NCBI GenBank assembly: GCA_030145945.1
Contig: JASLDK010000119.1
Location: 1 to 64,000 of the forward strand
Origin: Nocardioides sp.
GTDB taxonomy: Bacteria > Actinomycetota > Actinomycetes > Propionibacteriales > Nocardioidaceae
Direction of reading: 5' to 3'
DNA: 64,000 nt
Below the pieces are notes generated by a model. The model saw only the letters and a program-made list of their open reading frames with translations, searched no databases and was not told the origin of the DNA. Position numbers and translations under genes: made by a program. How positions within the stretch are numbered: position 1 is the stretch's first letter; each line of letters begins with the position of its first letter. This document shows, one piece after another, positions 9,297 to 18,249 of this stretch.

Positions 9297-10355
9297 ATGC
9301 CACGACCACAACCAGCGATCCGGGTGCCGCACCCCGAGCGGCCGTGGTTGACGATGCCGGTACGAACCGATCGCACCGGCCTCCGCGGACCAACACCCGA
9401 TACCGCCCTCAGCAAGCAGTGGCGGCGCACCTCGCGCGGCCTGTACGTGCCGTCGGATGTGGACGGGACCGTCCCTGAGCAACGAATCCTCGAGGCGGCG
9501 ACCGTGCTGCCTCCGTTTGGTGGCGTGACCGGTTGGGGCGCCTTGCGATGGGCAGGAGGTGCCTGGTTCGACGGCATCACTCACCATGGCGAGCTGCGGC
9601 CCGTCGACCTCGCCACGGGGATGAGGTCCATCAGGAGCCAGCCCGGTTTCGTGGTCACTACCGAGCGACTCGGCCCCGCCGACCTGATCGAGTTCGACGG
9701 GATCGTGACAACCACTCTCGTCAGGGCCGCCTGCTTCGAGATGCGCTATGCACGGTCGCTCGCGGACGCGGTCGTCGTACTGGACATGGCCGCCTATTCC
9801 GACCTCGTGTCCATCGAGGAGATGACTGAGTTCGCGCTGGCACACCCCGGCTGGACCGGGATCCCGCAGTGTCGCGATGCACTTCTCCTCGCCGACGAGA
9901 ACGCGTGGTCGCCACCCGAGACGCTGCTCCGGCTGATCTGGCGCCAGGCCGAGGAGCTTCCCGACCCGTTGACCAATTGCCCGGTCTTCGATCTCGACGG
10001 TCACCACATCGGGACGCCTGATCTGTTCGACCCGACTGCCGGCCTGGCGGTCGAGTACGACGGGCGGCTCCATCTGGAGGGCTCTCGCCGCGCCTCCGAC
10101 CTCGATCGGGATGCGCTGTTCAGCCACCATGGGATCGAGACCTTGGTCTTCGTCAGCCGGCACCTGCGCGAGGAACAATCCGTCCGACGACGGATCCGTG
10201 AGGCACGCGGCCGCGCATTGCGTCGTACGACGGAGCGAGCGTGGACCATCGAGCAACCTGCCTGGTGGCGGCCGACCCACACCGTCGCGCTCCGTCGCGC
10301 TCTCACCGACGAACAGCGGACACGGTGGCTCGCCCATCGTCTCCGCGCTGCCTGA
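9297..10355 (+). CDS. Hypothetical protein with AbiEi/DUF559-like layout
   Basis: 352 residues, no membrane segments. The N-terminal part (LSKQWRRTSRGLYVPSDVD, about residues 38-56) resembles the winged-helix start of AbiEi-like proteins. The C-terminal part (GTPDLFDPTAGLAVEYDGRLH, then RDALFSHHGIETLVF) resembles the DUF559/Vsr-like restriction-endonuclease fold, with Asp and Glu in the expected metal-binding places. Such proteins are common and often multi-copy in Nocardioides-type genomes. No partner antitoxin or toxin is beside it, and palindromic elements flank it on both sides. Function unknown; a nuclease role is a guess. Confidence 0.6.
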   Translation: MPRPQPAIRVPHPERPWLTMPVRTDRTGLRGPTPDTALSKQWRRTSRGLYVPSDVDGTVPEQRILEAATVLPPFGGVTGWGALRWAGGAWFDGITHHGELRPVDLATGMRSIRSQPGFVVTTERLGPADLIEFDGIVTTTLVRAACFEMRYARSLADAVVVLDMAAYSDLVSIEEMTEFALAHPGWTGIPQCRDALLLADENAWSPPETLLRLIWRQAEELPDPLTNCPVFDLDGHHIGTPDLFDPTAGLAVEYDGRLHLEGSRRASDLDRDALFSHHGIETLVFVSRHLREEQSVRRRIREARGRALRRTTERAWTIEQPAWWRPTHTVALRRALTDEQRTRWLAHRLRAA

Positions 10356-10369
10356 GGGTCGGTGCTCGC

Positions 10370-10436
10370 GGGATAGTCCATGACGTTTCCGGGCTAAATC
10401 GCGTCCCTATAGCCCGGAAACGTCATGGACTATCCC
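10370..10436. repeat. Dispersed palindromic element, copy 3 (perfect arms)
   Basis: The arms GGGATAGTCCATGACG...TTTCCGGGCTA and their exact complement pair over 27 bp around a short loop (AATCGCGTCCCTA). It sits between the convergent ends of the gene at 9297 and the pit gene at 10461, where a two-way transcription terminator would be useful. Confidence 0.92.
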
Positions 10437-10460
10437 GAGTTGGCCGAAGGCCGGTCCGCC

Positions 10461-11468
10461 CTACGGCAACTGCAGGACGTACTTCAGGACCACGAAGACC
10501 AACGCCGCCGCGGAACCGGCCGCGGGGAAGGTGAGCACCCAGGCGGAGAGGATGTTGCCCGCCATCCCCCACCGTACGGCGGAGAAGCGCTTGGTCGCCC
10601 CCGCGCCCATGATCGCCGAGGTGATCACGTGGGTGGTCGAGATCGGGGCCTTGAAGAAGTAGGCCACCGTGTAGAGCACGCCGGCACCAACCATCTCCGC
10701 GGTGAAACCGCGCGCGGGGTCGACGTGGATGATCCGGCGGCCGAGGGTGCGCATGATCCGCCAGCCGCCCGAATAGGTGCCGAGGGAGATCGCCGAGGCG
10801 GCGCAGATGACCACCCACAGCGGGAGCCGGTCAGTGTCCTTGGCGTGCCCGCTGGTGACCAGCGCCAGGAAGATGACGCCCATCGTCTTCTGGGCGTCCT
10901 GGAGCCCGTGCCCGAGGGCGAGGGCGGAGGCGGAGACCGTCTGAGCGAGCCGGAAGCCGCGCTGGACGCGGTGCGGATTGCGCCGGCGCAGGATCCACAT
11001 CACGAGAAGCATCAGGCCGAAGGCCAGCACGAAGCCGACCAGCGGCGAGAGCACCATCGGGATGACGACCTTGTCGATGATGGTCTGCCAGTGCACGGTC
11101 GCGCCGGCGACGAGCGCGGCGCCGACCAGTCCGCCGATCAGCGCGTGGCTGGACGAGGAGGGCAGGCCGAAGTACCAGGTGATCAGGTTCCAGGTGATGG
11201 CACCGACGAGTCCCGCCAGTACGACGACGAGGCCGGCGCTCACGCCGAAGCCCTTGGTGTCGATGACATCACTGACCGTGTGGGCCACCTCCTGGCCGAG
11301 GAGGGCGCCGACGAAGTTCATCACGGCCGCGACGGTCAGCGCGATCCGCGGCGTCAGGGCGCGCGTCGAGATGGAGGTCGCGATCGCATTCGCCGCGTCG
11401 TGGAAGCCGTTGGTGTAGTCGAAGGAGAGTGCGACGACGACGACCGCGATGACAATCGCGAGCTCCAC
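10461..11468 (-). CDS. pit: Low-affinity inorganic phosphate transporter (Pit family)
   Basis: 335 residues, about ten hydrophobic helices. The signature FDYTNGFHDAANAIAT near the N-terminus is repeated in weaker form in the second half (GFTAEMVGAGV, STTHVITSAIMGAG), the inverted repeat typical of the PiT/PHO-4 family. It imports phosphate driven by the ion gradient. It follows the DUF47 gene by 3 bases in one operon. The high-affinity pst system is only about 2 kb away. Confidence 0.92.
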   Translation of the reverse strand: MELAIVIAVVVVALSFDYTNGFHDAANAIATSISTRALTPRIALTVAAVMNFVGALLGQEVAHTVSDVIDTKGFGVSAGLVVVLAGLVGAITWNLITWYFGLPSSSSHALIGGLVGAALVAGATVHWQTIIDKVVIPMVLSPLVGFVLAFGLMLLVMWILRRRNPHRVQRGFRLAQTVSASALALGHGLQDAQKTMGVIFLALVTSGHAKDTDRLPLWVVICAASAISLGTYSGGWRIMRTLGRRIIHVDPARGFTAEMVGAGVLYTVAYFFKAPISTTHVITSAIMGAGATKRFSAVRWGMAGNILSAWVLTFPAAGSAAALVFVVLKYVLQLP

Positions 11469-11471
11469 CGG

Positions 11472-12089
11472 TCAGGACTCCTTGACGTGGATCTGCTCGA
11501 TGATGTTGGCCACCTTCTCGAAAGCATCGATGGCGTGCTCGAGCGAATCCACGATGTCCTTCAGCTTGAGAACCTCGAGGGCGTCGTACTGGCCGCTGAA
11601 GAGCTTCGCGACGGTACGGCGGTAGTACTTGTCGCCGGCATTCTCGAGCCGGTTGATCTCGATCCAGTACTCCTCGAGATCCTTCATGCTCTTCAGCCGC
11701 GGCATGGCGTCGGCGGTGAGCTCGGCGCAGCGCTGGATGATCTCGACGCTCTGGGCGAGCTCGGCCGGCAGCTGCTCGACCTCATAGAGCAGGGTCAGGT
11801 CGACCGCTTCCTCCATGAAGTCCATGCAGTCGTCGAGCTGCGAGGCCAGCGAGTAGATGTCCTCGCGATCGAAGGGGGTCACGAAGGTGCTGTTGACCCG
11901 GTGCACGATCGCGTGCGTGGTCTCGTCGGCGTGGTGCTCTGCCTCGCGCATGCGGCGAGCGACGTCCTCGCGGTCACACCCGGTGACGAGCATCTCCGCG
12001 AGTAGGCCGGCTCCTTCGACGAGCCGCTTGGCGGACTCGGCGAGCAGGTCGTAGAAGGCAGAATCCACGGGTTTGAAGCGCAACGCCAC
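11472..12089 (-). CDS. DUF47 / PhoU-like phosphate transport regulator
   Basis: 205 residues, almost all alpha-helical, with repeated acidic metal-binding-like segments (REAEHHADE, then DDCMDFMEEAVD, then RLENAGDKYYR), as in DUF47/PhoU-like proteins. These are commonly encoded just before pit genes and are thought to control Pit activity. The GTG start at 12089 has AGGAG 6 nt upstream, and the downstream pit gene begins after 3 bases. Confidence 0.9.
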   Translation of the reverse strand: MALRFKPVDSAFYDLLAESAKRLVEGAGLLAEMLVTGCDREDVARRMREAEHHADETTHAIVHRVNSTFVTPFDREDIYSLASQLDDCMDFMEEAVDLTLLYEVEQLPAELAQSVEIIQRCAELTADAMPRLKSMKDLEEYWIEINRLENAGDKYYRRTVAKLFSGQYDALEVLKLKDIVDSLEHAIDAFEKVANIIEQIHVKES

Positions 12090-12177
12090 AGTGAACTCCT
12101 GGTGTGCAGGATCAGAACGAGTCACACCCTAGGCGCACCTACCCGCAGGGGCGCAATCTCCCGGGGTGTGAGATCGG

Positions 12178-12339
12178 TCAGTCGACCTGTCTCTGAGGTG
12201 GGATCAGCCCCAGAATCTCGTCGATCTGCTCGTCGGTGAGGTGCTCCTCGGACTGGTTCGCGGCCACGATCAGGGCAGCGGTCAGCTCGACCTCGCCGAG
12301 CAGTTCGGCATCTTCCAGGTCGACATCGAGCGGATCCAT
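12178..12339 (-). CDS. Small acidic conserved-type protein
   Basis: 53 residues starting MDPLDVDLEDAELLGE, strongly acidic, with a C-terminal amphipathic helix (LTDEQIDEILGL). GGGAG precedes the ATG by 8 nt. No family was recognised. The gene lies between the cspA terminator and the DUF47 gene on the same strand, so it could be read with either. Confidence 0.5.
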   Translation of the reverse strand: MDPLDVDLEDAELLGEVELTAALIVAANQSEEHLTDEQIDEILGLIPPQRQVD

Positions 12340-12461
12340 CGCCGCGTGCTCCCTCTTTTCCGCGGCCGAGGCCAGGCGTCGTACGACGGGTGTACCCCAT
12401 TGTGCGCCCCAGCAAACCGCGCCGGAGGCCCTCCGCGCAGGAAGACCCCGGAAAAGACGAA

Positions 12462-12488
12462 AGGGGCCGCCCGAAACGGGCGACCCCT
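12462..12488 (-). terminator. Intrinsic terminator after the cold-shock gene
   Basis: On the minus strand, AGGGGTCGCCCG, loop TTT, and CGGGCGGCCCCT form a 12-bp stem with one mismatch, followed by a T-rich run (TCGTCTTTT). It begins 16 bases after the cspA stop. Confidence 0.85.
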
Positions 12489-12503
12489 GACGTTTTGTTC
12501 GAG

Positions 12504-12707
12504 TCAGAGAGGGCGAACATTCTCCGCCTGCGGGCCCTTGGGGCCCTGGGTGACGTCGAACTCGACCTGCTGGTTCTCGTCGAGCGACTTGTAGCCGTTC
12601 GTCTGGATGGCCGAGTAGTGAACGAAGACGTCGTCGCCGCCGTTCTCCTGCGCGATGAAGCCGAAGCCCTTCTCGGCGTTGAACCACTTCACGGTGCCCT
12701 GAGCCAT
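12504..12707 (-). CDS. cspA: Cold-shock protein (CspA family)
   Basis: 67 residues, full family length. The RNA-binding motifs KGFGFI (RNP1) and VFVHY (RNP2) are intact, as is the starting [14 protein letters not shown]. It acts as a single-stranded nucleic-acid chaperone. AAGGAG lies before the ATG, and a strong terminator follows. The long upstream region (12708-13024) can hold the kind of 5' leader usual for csp mRNAs. Confidence 0.97.
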   Translation of the reverse strand: MAQGTVKWFNAEKGFGFIAQENGGDDVFVHYSAIQTNGYKSLDENQQVEFDVTQGPKGPQAENVRPL

Positions 12708-13024
12708 TGCTCTGTATCTCCTTGTTTTCAGGCAGCGGGAGCGTCACTTCGACACTCCCGGCAGGGATGCGGTGACACGTACGTCCACCTCGCAAGCCTG
12801 GGCAAAGAGAGGAACGCCGTTGGATCACAAACTCCAACAGCGTTAAAGGAACCGCTGGAACTTGCACCCTGCCGTGACAACGCTACCAACATCGGCCCGG
12901 CAATAGGCAACGGGTACACACCTCTCTTTGTCGCGTCACGTCACCGCGGGTTGGTCGTTGTCAACGCGAGGGCGACTCATCGGCACTATCTTGTGGGTTG
13001 CACACGGGCGCTGGAGGGCGCAGC
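12708..13024. other. Divergent regulatory gap between cspA and the large acidic protein gene
   Basis: 317 bp without a gene. The cspA side shows only the ribosome site (AAGGAG, 12715-12721) and room for a leader of 100-200 nt. On the other side, GGCACTATCTT at 12984-12994 resembles a -10 region for the gene at 13025; similar GGCACTAT stretches precede the genes at 21700 and 23160. Confidence 0.5.
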
Positions 13025-16000
13025 GTGGAATGGTTGGAGTCGCGACGTGCGACGGGGGCGAGGAGACAGCAGGTGCCAGAAGAGGGCTCATCCGGTCAGC
13101 ACACCGGAGGCAAAGGCGCGCCGGATCCCCTGTCGATCGCGGCGTCCGCGATGGACGACGCCCCGGGCCAGACCCCTTCCGCTAGCCGCCCGGCGCAGCA
13201 ATCCCGGGTCGACCCTCTGGCCATCGCCCGCGACGCCCTCGGTGGCGCCGACGACACGGCTCCCGTGGCCGATGCCTCCCCTGCGCCCGTCGACGAGCCC
13301 GCAGCACCTGCTCCGGCGGCCGAGGAGCTGCCCGACGAGCTGGTGACGCTGGCCCAGGCGGCCGACGAGCCGGTCCCGCTCCAGCCCCGCCGCCGCGGCA
13401 CCTTCGCCCGTCGTACGAACGAGGAGGCGCCGGCCGCCCAGGCCGAGGAACCGAGCCCGACCGCCGCCGAACCCGACGGCGGATCCTGGCAGGAGGTGTT
13501 CGAGCCCGAGGAGTACGCCGCACCCGTGGCGGCTCAGGCCGAGCAGCCCCTCCCCGTTACCGAAGACACAGCACCCGCCGTCGCCGAGACCGCCGCCACG
13601 GACCCCGCACCGGTCGTGGACGCCGCACCGGCTGCCGATCCGGCCCCCGAGGCGATCACCCCAGCCGTGCCCGCCGCGTCCACCAACTGGTCCGAGGACC
13701 TCAGCCACGCGGTGACCGGCGAATGGGACGACGCCGACCTCCAGGCCGCGCAATGGGGCCCTCTCAATCCGCCCACCGAGCCTGCATCGAATCCCACCGA
13801 GGAGACCACGATGAGCGACCCGACCACCGGCGACGCCGGCGAGGCCCAGCAGTTCAGCACGCCGGCCGACCTGCTTGCCGGCTACACCTCGGCAACGCCG
13901 GCCGCCCGTGCCGCGAATGCCGCCGAGACGACTGTCGAGGCACCGGCCGAGGTGCCGACCGAGGTGCCGGTTGAAACGCCGGTCGATGCACCCGTCGAGG
14001 CCATGGCGGCATACACGCCTACGGCCGAGCCCGTCGCAACCGAGCCCGTGGCTTCCGAACCCGTGGCTTCCGAGCCCGTCGCAACCGAACCCGTGGCTTC
14101 CGAGCCCGTCGCGACCGAGGCCGTGGCTCAGGCGCCGGCGGAATCGGCCCAGGGCGAGCTCTGGAGTGAGCCCGATGTCGACTCCCCGGAGACGGAGACG
14201 ACCTCGCGCTGGCGCGGCCGTCGGCGCCGCAAGCAGCGCGGTGCGGACCAGGCCACGGCTGTCGAGACCGACGCTGGCGAGACCGACGCTGACGCAACCG
14301 CCGAGGGAGCAGTAGCCGCCGAGCCGGTGGCCGGCCTTGCTGCGGCCGACGAGACCCGCGAGATGCCGGCGATCGCCGAGCCGGTGGCGACTGAGGCGCC
14401 GGGCGAGGAGGCCACCGCCGAAGAGACCACCGCCGAGGCCGCCGCTACGGAGGAAGGGACCGGTACCGCTGCCCCGGAGGCCACCGACGAAGCCCTCGTG
14501 ACGAGCGCTGACGAGTCAGCCGGCGAACCCGTCGCCGAGCCCACCGTCGCCGAGACCACCGACGTGCCCGTCGATGAGGCCGATGCCGTGGCCGCTGAGC
14601 CGGGCGTCGAGCCCACAGCCGAAGCGGGTACTGAGACGAGTAGCGAAAGGGCTACCGAAACGGCTACCGAAACGGGCACCGAAACGGGCGGCACCGGCGA
14701 GGGCGCGGCGGACGAGCAGTCCGGCGACGCCGAGTGGACCGCGGCGGATCTTGCTGCGGGCGGTTGGAGCACGGACGACCTGCGCGGCGCCGGATGGACC
14801 GACGAACAATTGGTCGCAGTCGGCTGGGACCTGGAGGCGAACGGTCCCGTCACGTCGTCTCCCGCCGACTCCGGGGACGCGGGGGTCACCGACGCGACCG
14901 GCGCGGAGGAAGCCGCAGTCGACGCAACCCACGACGCCACAGATGCCACTCCGGACGCCACCGATACCGAGGCGGAAGCTGCGGACGGCACCGAGGTTTC
15001 CGCCGACGCGGCCGACGCGGCTGCTGCGACCGCCCCGGCCGACGAGGCGATCGACACCGGCACCGAGGACGAGGCCCGAGCTGAGGGCGAGGTCGAGACC
15101 GACGAGGCAGCCACCTCCTCGGCTGAAGGGGAACCGGTCGCGGAGTCCGGTTCAACCGAGCCGGTCGCCGCGGAGTCCGAGCCGGAGGCCACGGACAGCG
15201 ACGGGAGCCCCGCCGAGACCGAGACCGAGGTGGCAGCGGCTACCGACGATGCCGACGGAACCGACGAGGAATCGGCCGACGCCACCGACGAGGACAGCTC
15301 CGACGCAACCGGGGGTCAGGCCGACGACACGGTGGCCGTAGCCGACCCGGCCACCGACGAGGCCACCAGTGAGCCTGCCGAGGCAGACGCGGCGGCCGAG
15401 GAGCCCGCGGAGGTCGAGGCAGCCGCCGACGAGGCAGCGGCCGCTGAGGCAGCCGCCGGCACCGAGAACGCGAACCCGGGCGACACGCCATCGGACGACA
15501 CGACCCGCGACGCCACGGCTGACGCCGCCGAGGTCGCCGAGAGCGCTGACGCGCCGGCCACCGATAGCGAACCCAGCGAGACCGACGAGCCGTCGAGCCT
15601 CCCGACCGAGGGCACCCCCGCCACCGCTGATCCCGAGCCCGAGACGGCAGCGCCCGAGCCCGAGCCCGTCGCGGCAGAGCCCGTCGTGGCCGAGCCCGAG
15701 CCCGTCGCGGCCGAGCCGGTGGCGCCCGTGGCGGCGCCTACCCAGCCCGTGGCCCGCACGGCAGCGCGCACCGATGACTTCGACTTCGATTTCGACTTCG
15801 AGGACGAACCCCTCGAGCTGGAGACCTACGACCTGGAGGCGCCGCTGGCGGCGCGCCGGCCGACCACGCCCGCCAGCCCGGCAGGGGCACCGGTGACGCC
15901 GGCTGCCGCCCCGGTCGTGGACGCGGCGGAACCGGCCCAGCCGGCGGCACGTGAGTCCGAGAGCGCGGCGTCCCCGGACCGATCCGATCGTGAGAGTGAC

Positions 16001-17191
16001 GACGACGAACCTGAGCGAGCGGCGGCGGAACCCGACCCGGCTCCGGCGACCGAGCCGGTAGCCGAGCCGACCGATTCCGCTGTCGAGGGCGACCAGGGTG
16101 ACGTCGTACCGCCCGGCGACAAGACCGACGAGCCGGAGGCAGCCGACGAGGGCGAGGACACGGACGGCGAGGACGGCCCCGACGGCGGCAGTGCGGCCGA
16201 ACCGGACCCGACGCCGCCCACGGTGCCGGACGCGCCCACCGCGGTCGAGCCCGAGGCACCGGCCGCGGAAGAGGAAGCCGCCGACCCGACACCGGTCGCG
16301 GCCCCCCACAAGCCCTCCCGGGCACCTTGGTTCCACAAGGAGCAGGAGGCGAAGCCCGATCCCTTCTGGACCTCGCTGGCCATCGATGACGCCAATGACG
16401 CGGCTGCCGAGGAGGCCGGAAGCACCGAGGATGCCGAGAGCGAGCCGGTCGATCCCGAGGCGCTCGGCCCACCGCGCCACCGGTCCTTCCCCTCGCTCGC
16501 CCGCGCTGCGGCGGCCGCCGCGGCTGCAGCGCCCGCACCGCCGGCCCCGTCGAGCACCGCTCCGGCACCGAGCCCCTTCGAAAGCCTTGCCGCTCCCTCT
16601 ACGTCCACCTCCCCCTCCACCTCCGCCCCGGTCGACGACCTCACCGCCGATCTGACCGCGGTCGCCGAGTCCGCGCCGACAACCGCGCCGGCACACCCCG
16701 AGGCCGACCAGCCCGCGGCACTTCCCCTCGCCGCGACCGCCGACCTCCCGGCGTACGTCGAATACCGCCCCAGCAACCTGCGCCGCTGGGTCCTCGGCGC
16801 CCTCTTCCTCGCCACCGCCGTCCTGGCCGTCGTGGCCGTCTTCTACGCCGTCCAGCAGGGCACCGCCGCCGCTGTGATCATGGCGATCTCCGAGATCGTC
16901 CTCGCCTGCGCACTCTGGTGGGGCCTGATCAGCTGGGCGCCACGCGTCATCACGATCTCCGAGGGCACCCTCGAGGTCTCCCAGGGTCCGAGCAGCGAGC
17001 GCTTCGACCTGACCAACCCGCGCACCGAGATCGAGCTCGGCAATGATCCGCGCGCCCGCTCCTGGACCGCCGAGATCGTCCGGGCCAATGGCAGCCGGCT
17101 GGTGATCCGGTCCAGCCAGGTACGCCCCCAGCAGTTCACCGAACTGATCAATCGCCATCGCCCGGCCGAGACCGCGACCTCCGGCCTCTGA
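13025..17191 (+). CDS. Giant acidic, low-complexity protein with C-terminal membrane domain
   Basis: 1388 residues. About the first 1230 are Ala/Glu/Thr/Pro/Asp-rich and predicted disordered, with short repeats such as VATEPVASEPVA (about residues 340-370) and a Trp-containing motif WTAADLAAGGWSTDDL (about residue 570) that recurs within itself. The end holds a proline/alanine linker, two membrane helices (about residues 1254-1277 and 1282-1304) and a ~90-residue cytoplasmic-type domain ending in RPAETATSGL. The GTG at 13025 has GGAGG 8 nt upstream. The C-terminal part alone resembles small actinobacterial two-helix membrane proteins; the enormous extension is unusual. Function unknown. Confidence 0.75.
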   Translation: MEWLESRRATGARRQQVPEEGSSGQHTGGKGAPDPLSIAASAMDDAPGQTPSASRPAQQSRVDPLAIARDALGGADDTAPVADASPAPVDEPAAPAPAAEELPDELVTLAQAADEPVPLQPRRRGTFARRTNEEAPAAQAEEPSPTAAEPDGGSWQEVFEPEEYAAPVAAQAEQPLPVTEDTAPAVAETAATDPAPVVDAAPAADPAPEAITPAVPAASTNWSEDLSHAVTGEWDDADLQAAQWGPLNPPTEPASNPTEETTMSDPTTGDAGEAQQFSTPADLLAGYTSATPAARAANAAETTVEAPAEVPTEVPVETPVDAPVEAMAAYTPTAEPVATEPVASEPVASEPVATEPVASEPVATEAVAQAPAESAQGELWSEPDVDSPETETTSRWRGRRRRKQRGADQATAVETDAGETDADATAEGAVAAEPVAGLAAADETREMPAIAEPVATEAPGEEATAEETTAEAAATEEGTGTAAPEATDEALVTSADESAGEPVAEPTVAETTDVPVDEADAVAAEPGVEPTAEAGTETSSERATETATETGTETGGTGEGAADEQSGDAEWTAADLAAGGWSTDDLRGAGWTDEQLVAVGWDLEANGPVTSSPADSGDAGVTDATGAEEAAVDATHDATDATPDATDTEAEAADGTEVSADAADAAAATAPADEAIDTGTEDEARAEGEVETDEAATSSAEGEPVAESGSTEPVAAESEPEATDSDGSPAETETEVAAATDDADGTDEESADATDEDSSDATGGQADDTVAVADPATDEATSEPAEADAAAEEPAEVEAAADEAAAAEAAAGTENANPGDTPSDDTTRDATADAAEVAESADAPATDSEPSETDEPSSLPTEGTPATADPEPETAAPEPEPVAAEPVVAEPEPVAAEPVAPVAAPTQPVARTAARTDDFDFDFDFEDEPLELETYDLEAPLAARRPTTPASPAGAPVTPAAAPVVDAAEPAQPAARESESAASPDRSDRESDDDEPERAAAEPDPAPATEPVAEPTDSAVEGDQGDVVPPGDKTDEPEAADEGEDTDGEDGPDGGSAAEPDPTPPTVPDAPTAVEPEAPAAEEEAADPTPVAAPHKPSRAPWFHKEQEAKPDPFWTSLAIDDANDAAAEEAGSTEDAESEPVDPEALGPPRHRSFPSLARAAAAAAAAAPAPPAPSSTAPAPSPFESLAAPSTSTSPSTSAPVDDLTADLTAVAESAPTTAPAHPEADQPAALPLAATADLPAYVEYRPSNLRRWVLGALFLATAVLAVVAVFYAVQQGTAAAVIMAISEIVLACALWWGLISWAPRVITISEGTLEVSQGPSSERFDLTNPRTEIELGNDPRARSWTAEIVRANGSRLVIRSSQVRPQQFTELINRHRPAETATSGL

Positions 17192-17220
17192 CACCTGGGG
17201 CATAGGGCAGACTTTGTGCC

Positions 17221-17294
17221 GCCCCGTTAGCTCAGTTGGTCAGAGCAGCGGACTTTTAATCCGCGGGTCGTCGGTTCGAGCCCGACACGGGGCA
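17221..17294 (+). tRNA. tRNA-Lys (anticodon TTT)
   Basis: Acceptor stem GCCCCGT pairs with ACGGGGC. The D-loop AGTTGGTCAGA, anticodon loop CTTTTAA and T-loop TTCGAGC are all standard. The 3' CCA is not encoded. The 195 bp after it hold a possible hairpin (GCCCCGCAG / CTGCGGGGC, 17332-17362) that may end its transcript, and no gene. Confidence 0.97.
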
Positions 17295-17488
17295 CACATC
17301 AGAGTGAGGTCTCGGCGGCTGCGGGCATGGAAGAGCCCCGCAGCGTCTCGGGTCACTGCGGGGCCTGCGGCAAGTATGGCGCAGCGACGTACGGCGGCGT
17401 ACTGCTTTCGACGAGGTCCCTCGTGATCTGCGTCACGAAGCCAAAACGGCCTGCATGAACGCGCTCTGCCTACGGCTAGGGTCGGACC

Positions 17489-18163
17489 ATGTCAGGACCC
17501 TTCGACTATCCCGTGGTTGAGCTCGACGAGGCTGCGCTCGCGGCCGAGCGGGAGGTCTTCGGTTCGCTCACCGACAGCGTGCGCGCCCTCTCCGAAGCAT
17601 CCCTGCGTTCGACGGTCGACCACGATGTCGCGAACCGAGTCCGTGAGAAGCTCGACGAGCTGACCGCCGAACTACGTGCCAGCCAGATCCCCGGCAGCTT
17701 CGGCGTGCACCTGGCCGAGGGCGGTCCGGTTCGCGCCTACGGCAATGCCGTCGTCGGCCTGCGCAACCCGATCGCCGTACCGCTGGACATCCAGAAGGAC
17801 CCGTCGGGCCGCGCCTGGGCCAGCTTCCACCTCAACGCGCTCTACGAGGGCCCGCCGACCCTGGTGCACGGAGGCGTCACCGCGCTGATCCTCGACCAGA
17901 TCCTCGGCGAGGCCGCCGCGGCCGGCGGCTCGCCCGGCATGACCGGCACCCTCAACCTGCGCTATGTCCAGGGCACTCCCCTCGGCGACTGCTCGGCCGA
18001 GGCCTGGATCGAGCGCATCGACGGCGTCAAGACGATCGTGCACGGCGTCATGCGCAATGCCGCCGGCGAGGACACCGTCCGCGCCGAGGGGATCTTCATC
18101 CTGCCCAAGTGGGCGCGGGAGCAACTGGCCCGCAACGAGGCCTCCCCCGAACGCTTCGAATAG
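17489..18163 (+). CDS. Hotdog-fold thioesterase (PaaI-like)
   Basis: 224 residues. The C-terminal half has the hotdog pattern NALYEGPPTLVHGGVTALIL, where the HGG segment carries the catalytic-site region of PaaI-type acyl-CoA thioesterases. The first ~100 residues are a helical extension. It would hydrolyse acyl-CoA; the substrate is unknown. TAGGGT at 17477-17482 ends 6 nt before the ATG, as expected for a leaderless transcript. Palindromic element copy 4 lies 20 bp after the stop. Confidence 0.8.
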   Translation: MSGPFDYPVVELDEAALAAEREVFGSLTDSVRALSEASLRSTVDHDVANRVREKLDELTAELRASQIPGSFGVHLAEGGPVRAYGNAVVGLRNPIAVPLDIQKDPSGRAWASFHLNALYEGPPTLVHGGVTALILDQILGEAAAAGGSPGMTGTLNLRYVQGTPLGDCSAEAWIERIDGVKTIVHGVMRNAAGEDTVRAEGIFILPKWAREQLARNEASPERFE

Positions 18164-18182
18164 CCCACTCGTCCGCCTTGAG

Positions 18183-18249
18183 GGGATAGTCCACGACGAT
18201 TTCGGGCTCAAACGAGCCGAAAGAGCCCGAAATCGTCGTGGACTATCCC
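18183..18249. repeat. Dispersed palindromic element, copy 4 (perfect arms, variant core)
   Basis: The arms GGGATAGTCCACGACG...ATTTCGGGCTC and their exact complement pair over 27 bp around AAACGAGCCGAAA. The core sequence (GATTTC) differs from copy 3 (GTTTCC), yet both arms changed together. It lies between convergent genes. The stop codon of the DUF190 gene (TAG, 18243-18245) is part of the right arm. Confidence 0.92.

Noticed and set aside
9297..10355. AbiE-type toxin-antitoxin system
   Set aside because: Only an AbiEi-like N-terminus is seen; no nucleotidyltransferase partner gene is adjacent.
10425..12005. 526-codon plus-strand open frame
   Set aside because: Fully antisense to the well-supported pit and DUF47 genes; an effect of high GC at third positions.
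14020..14130. Short tandem repeats that could be read as CRISPR-like
   Set aside because: Units are in frame, have no spacers and encode VATEPVASEPVA; coding repeats of the giant protein.
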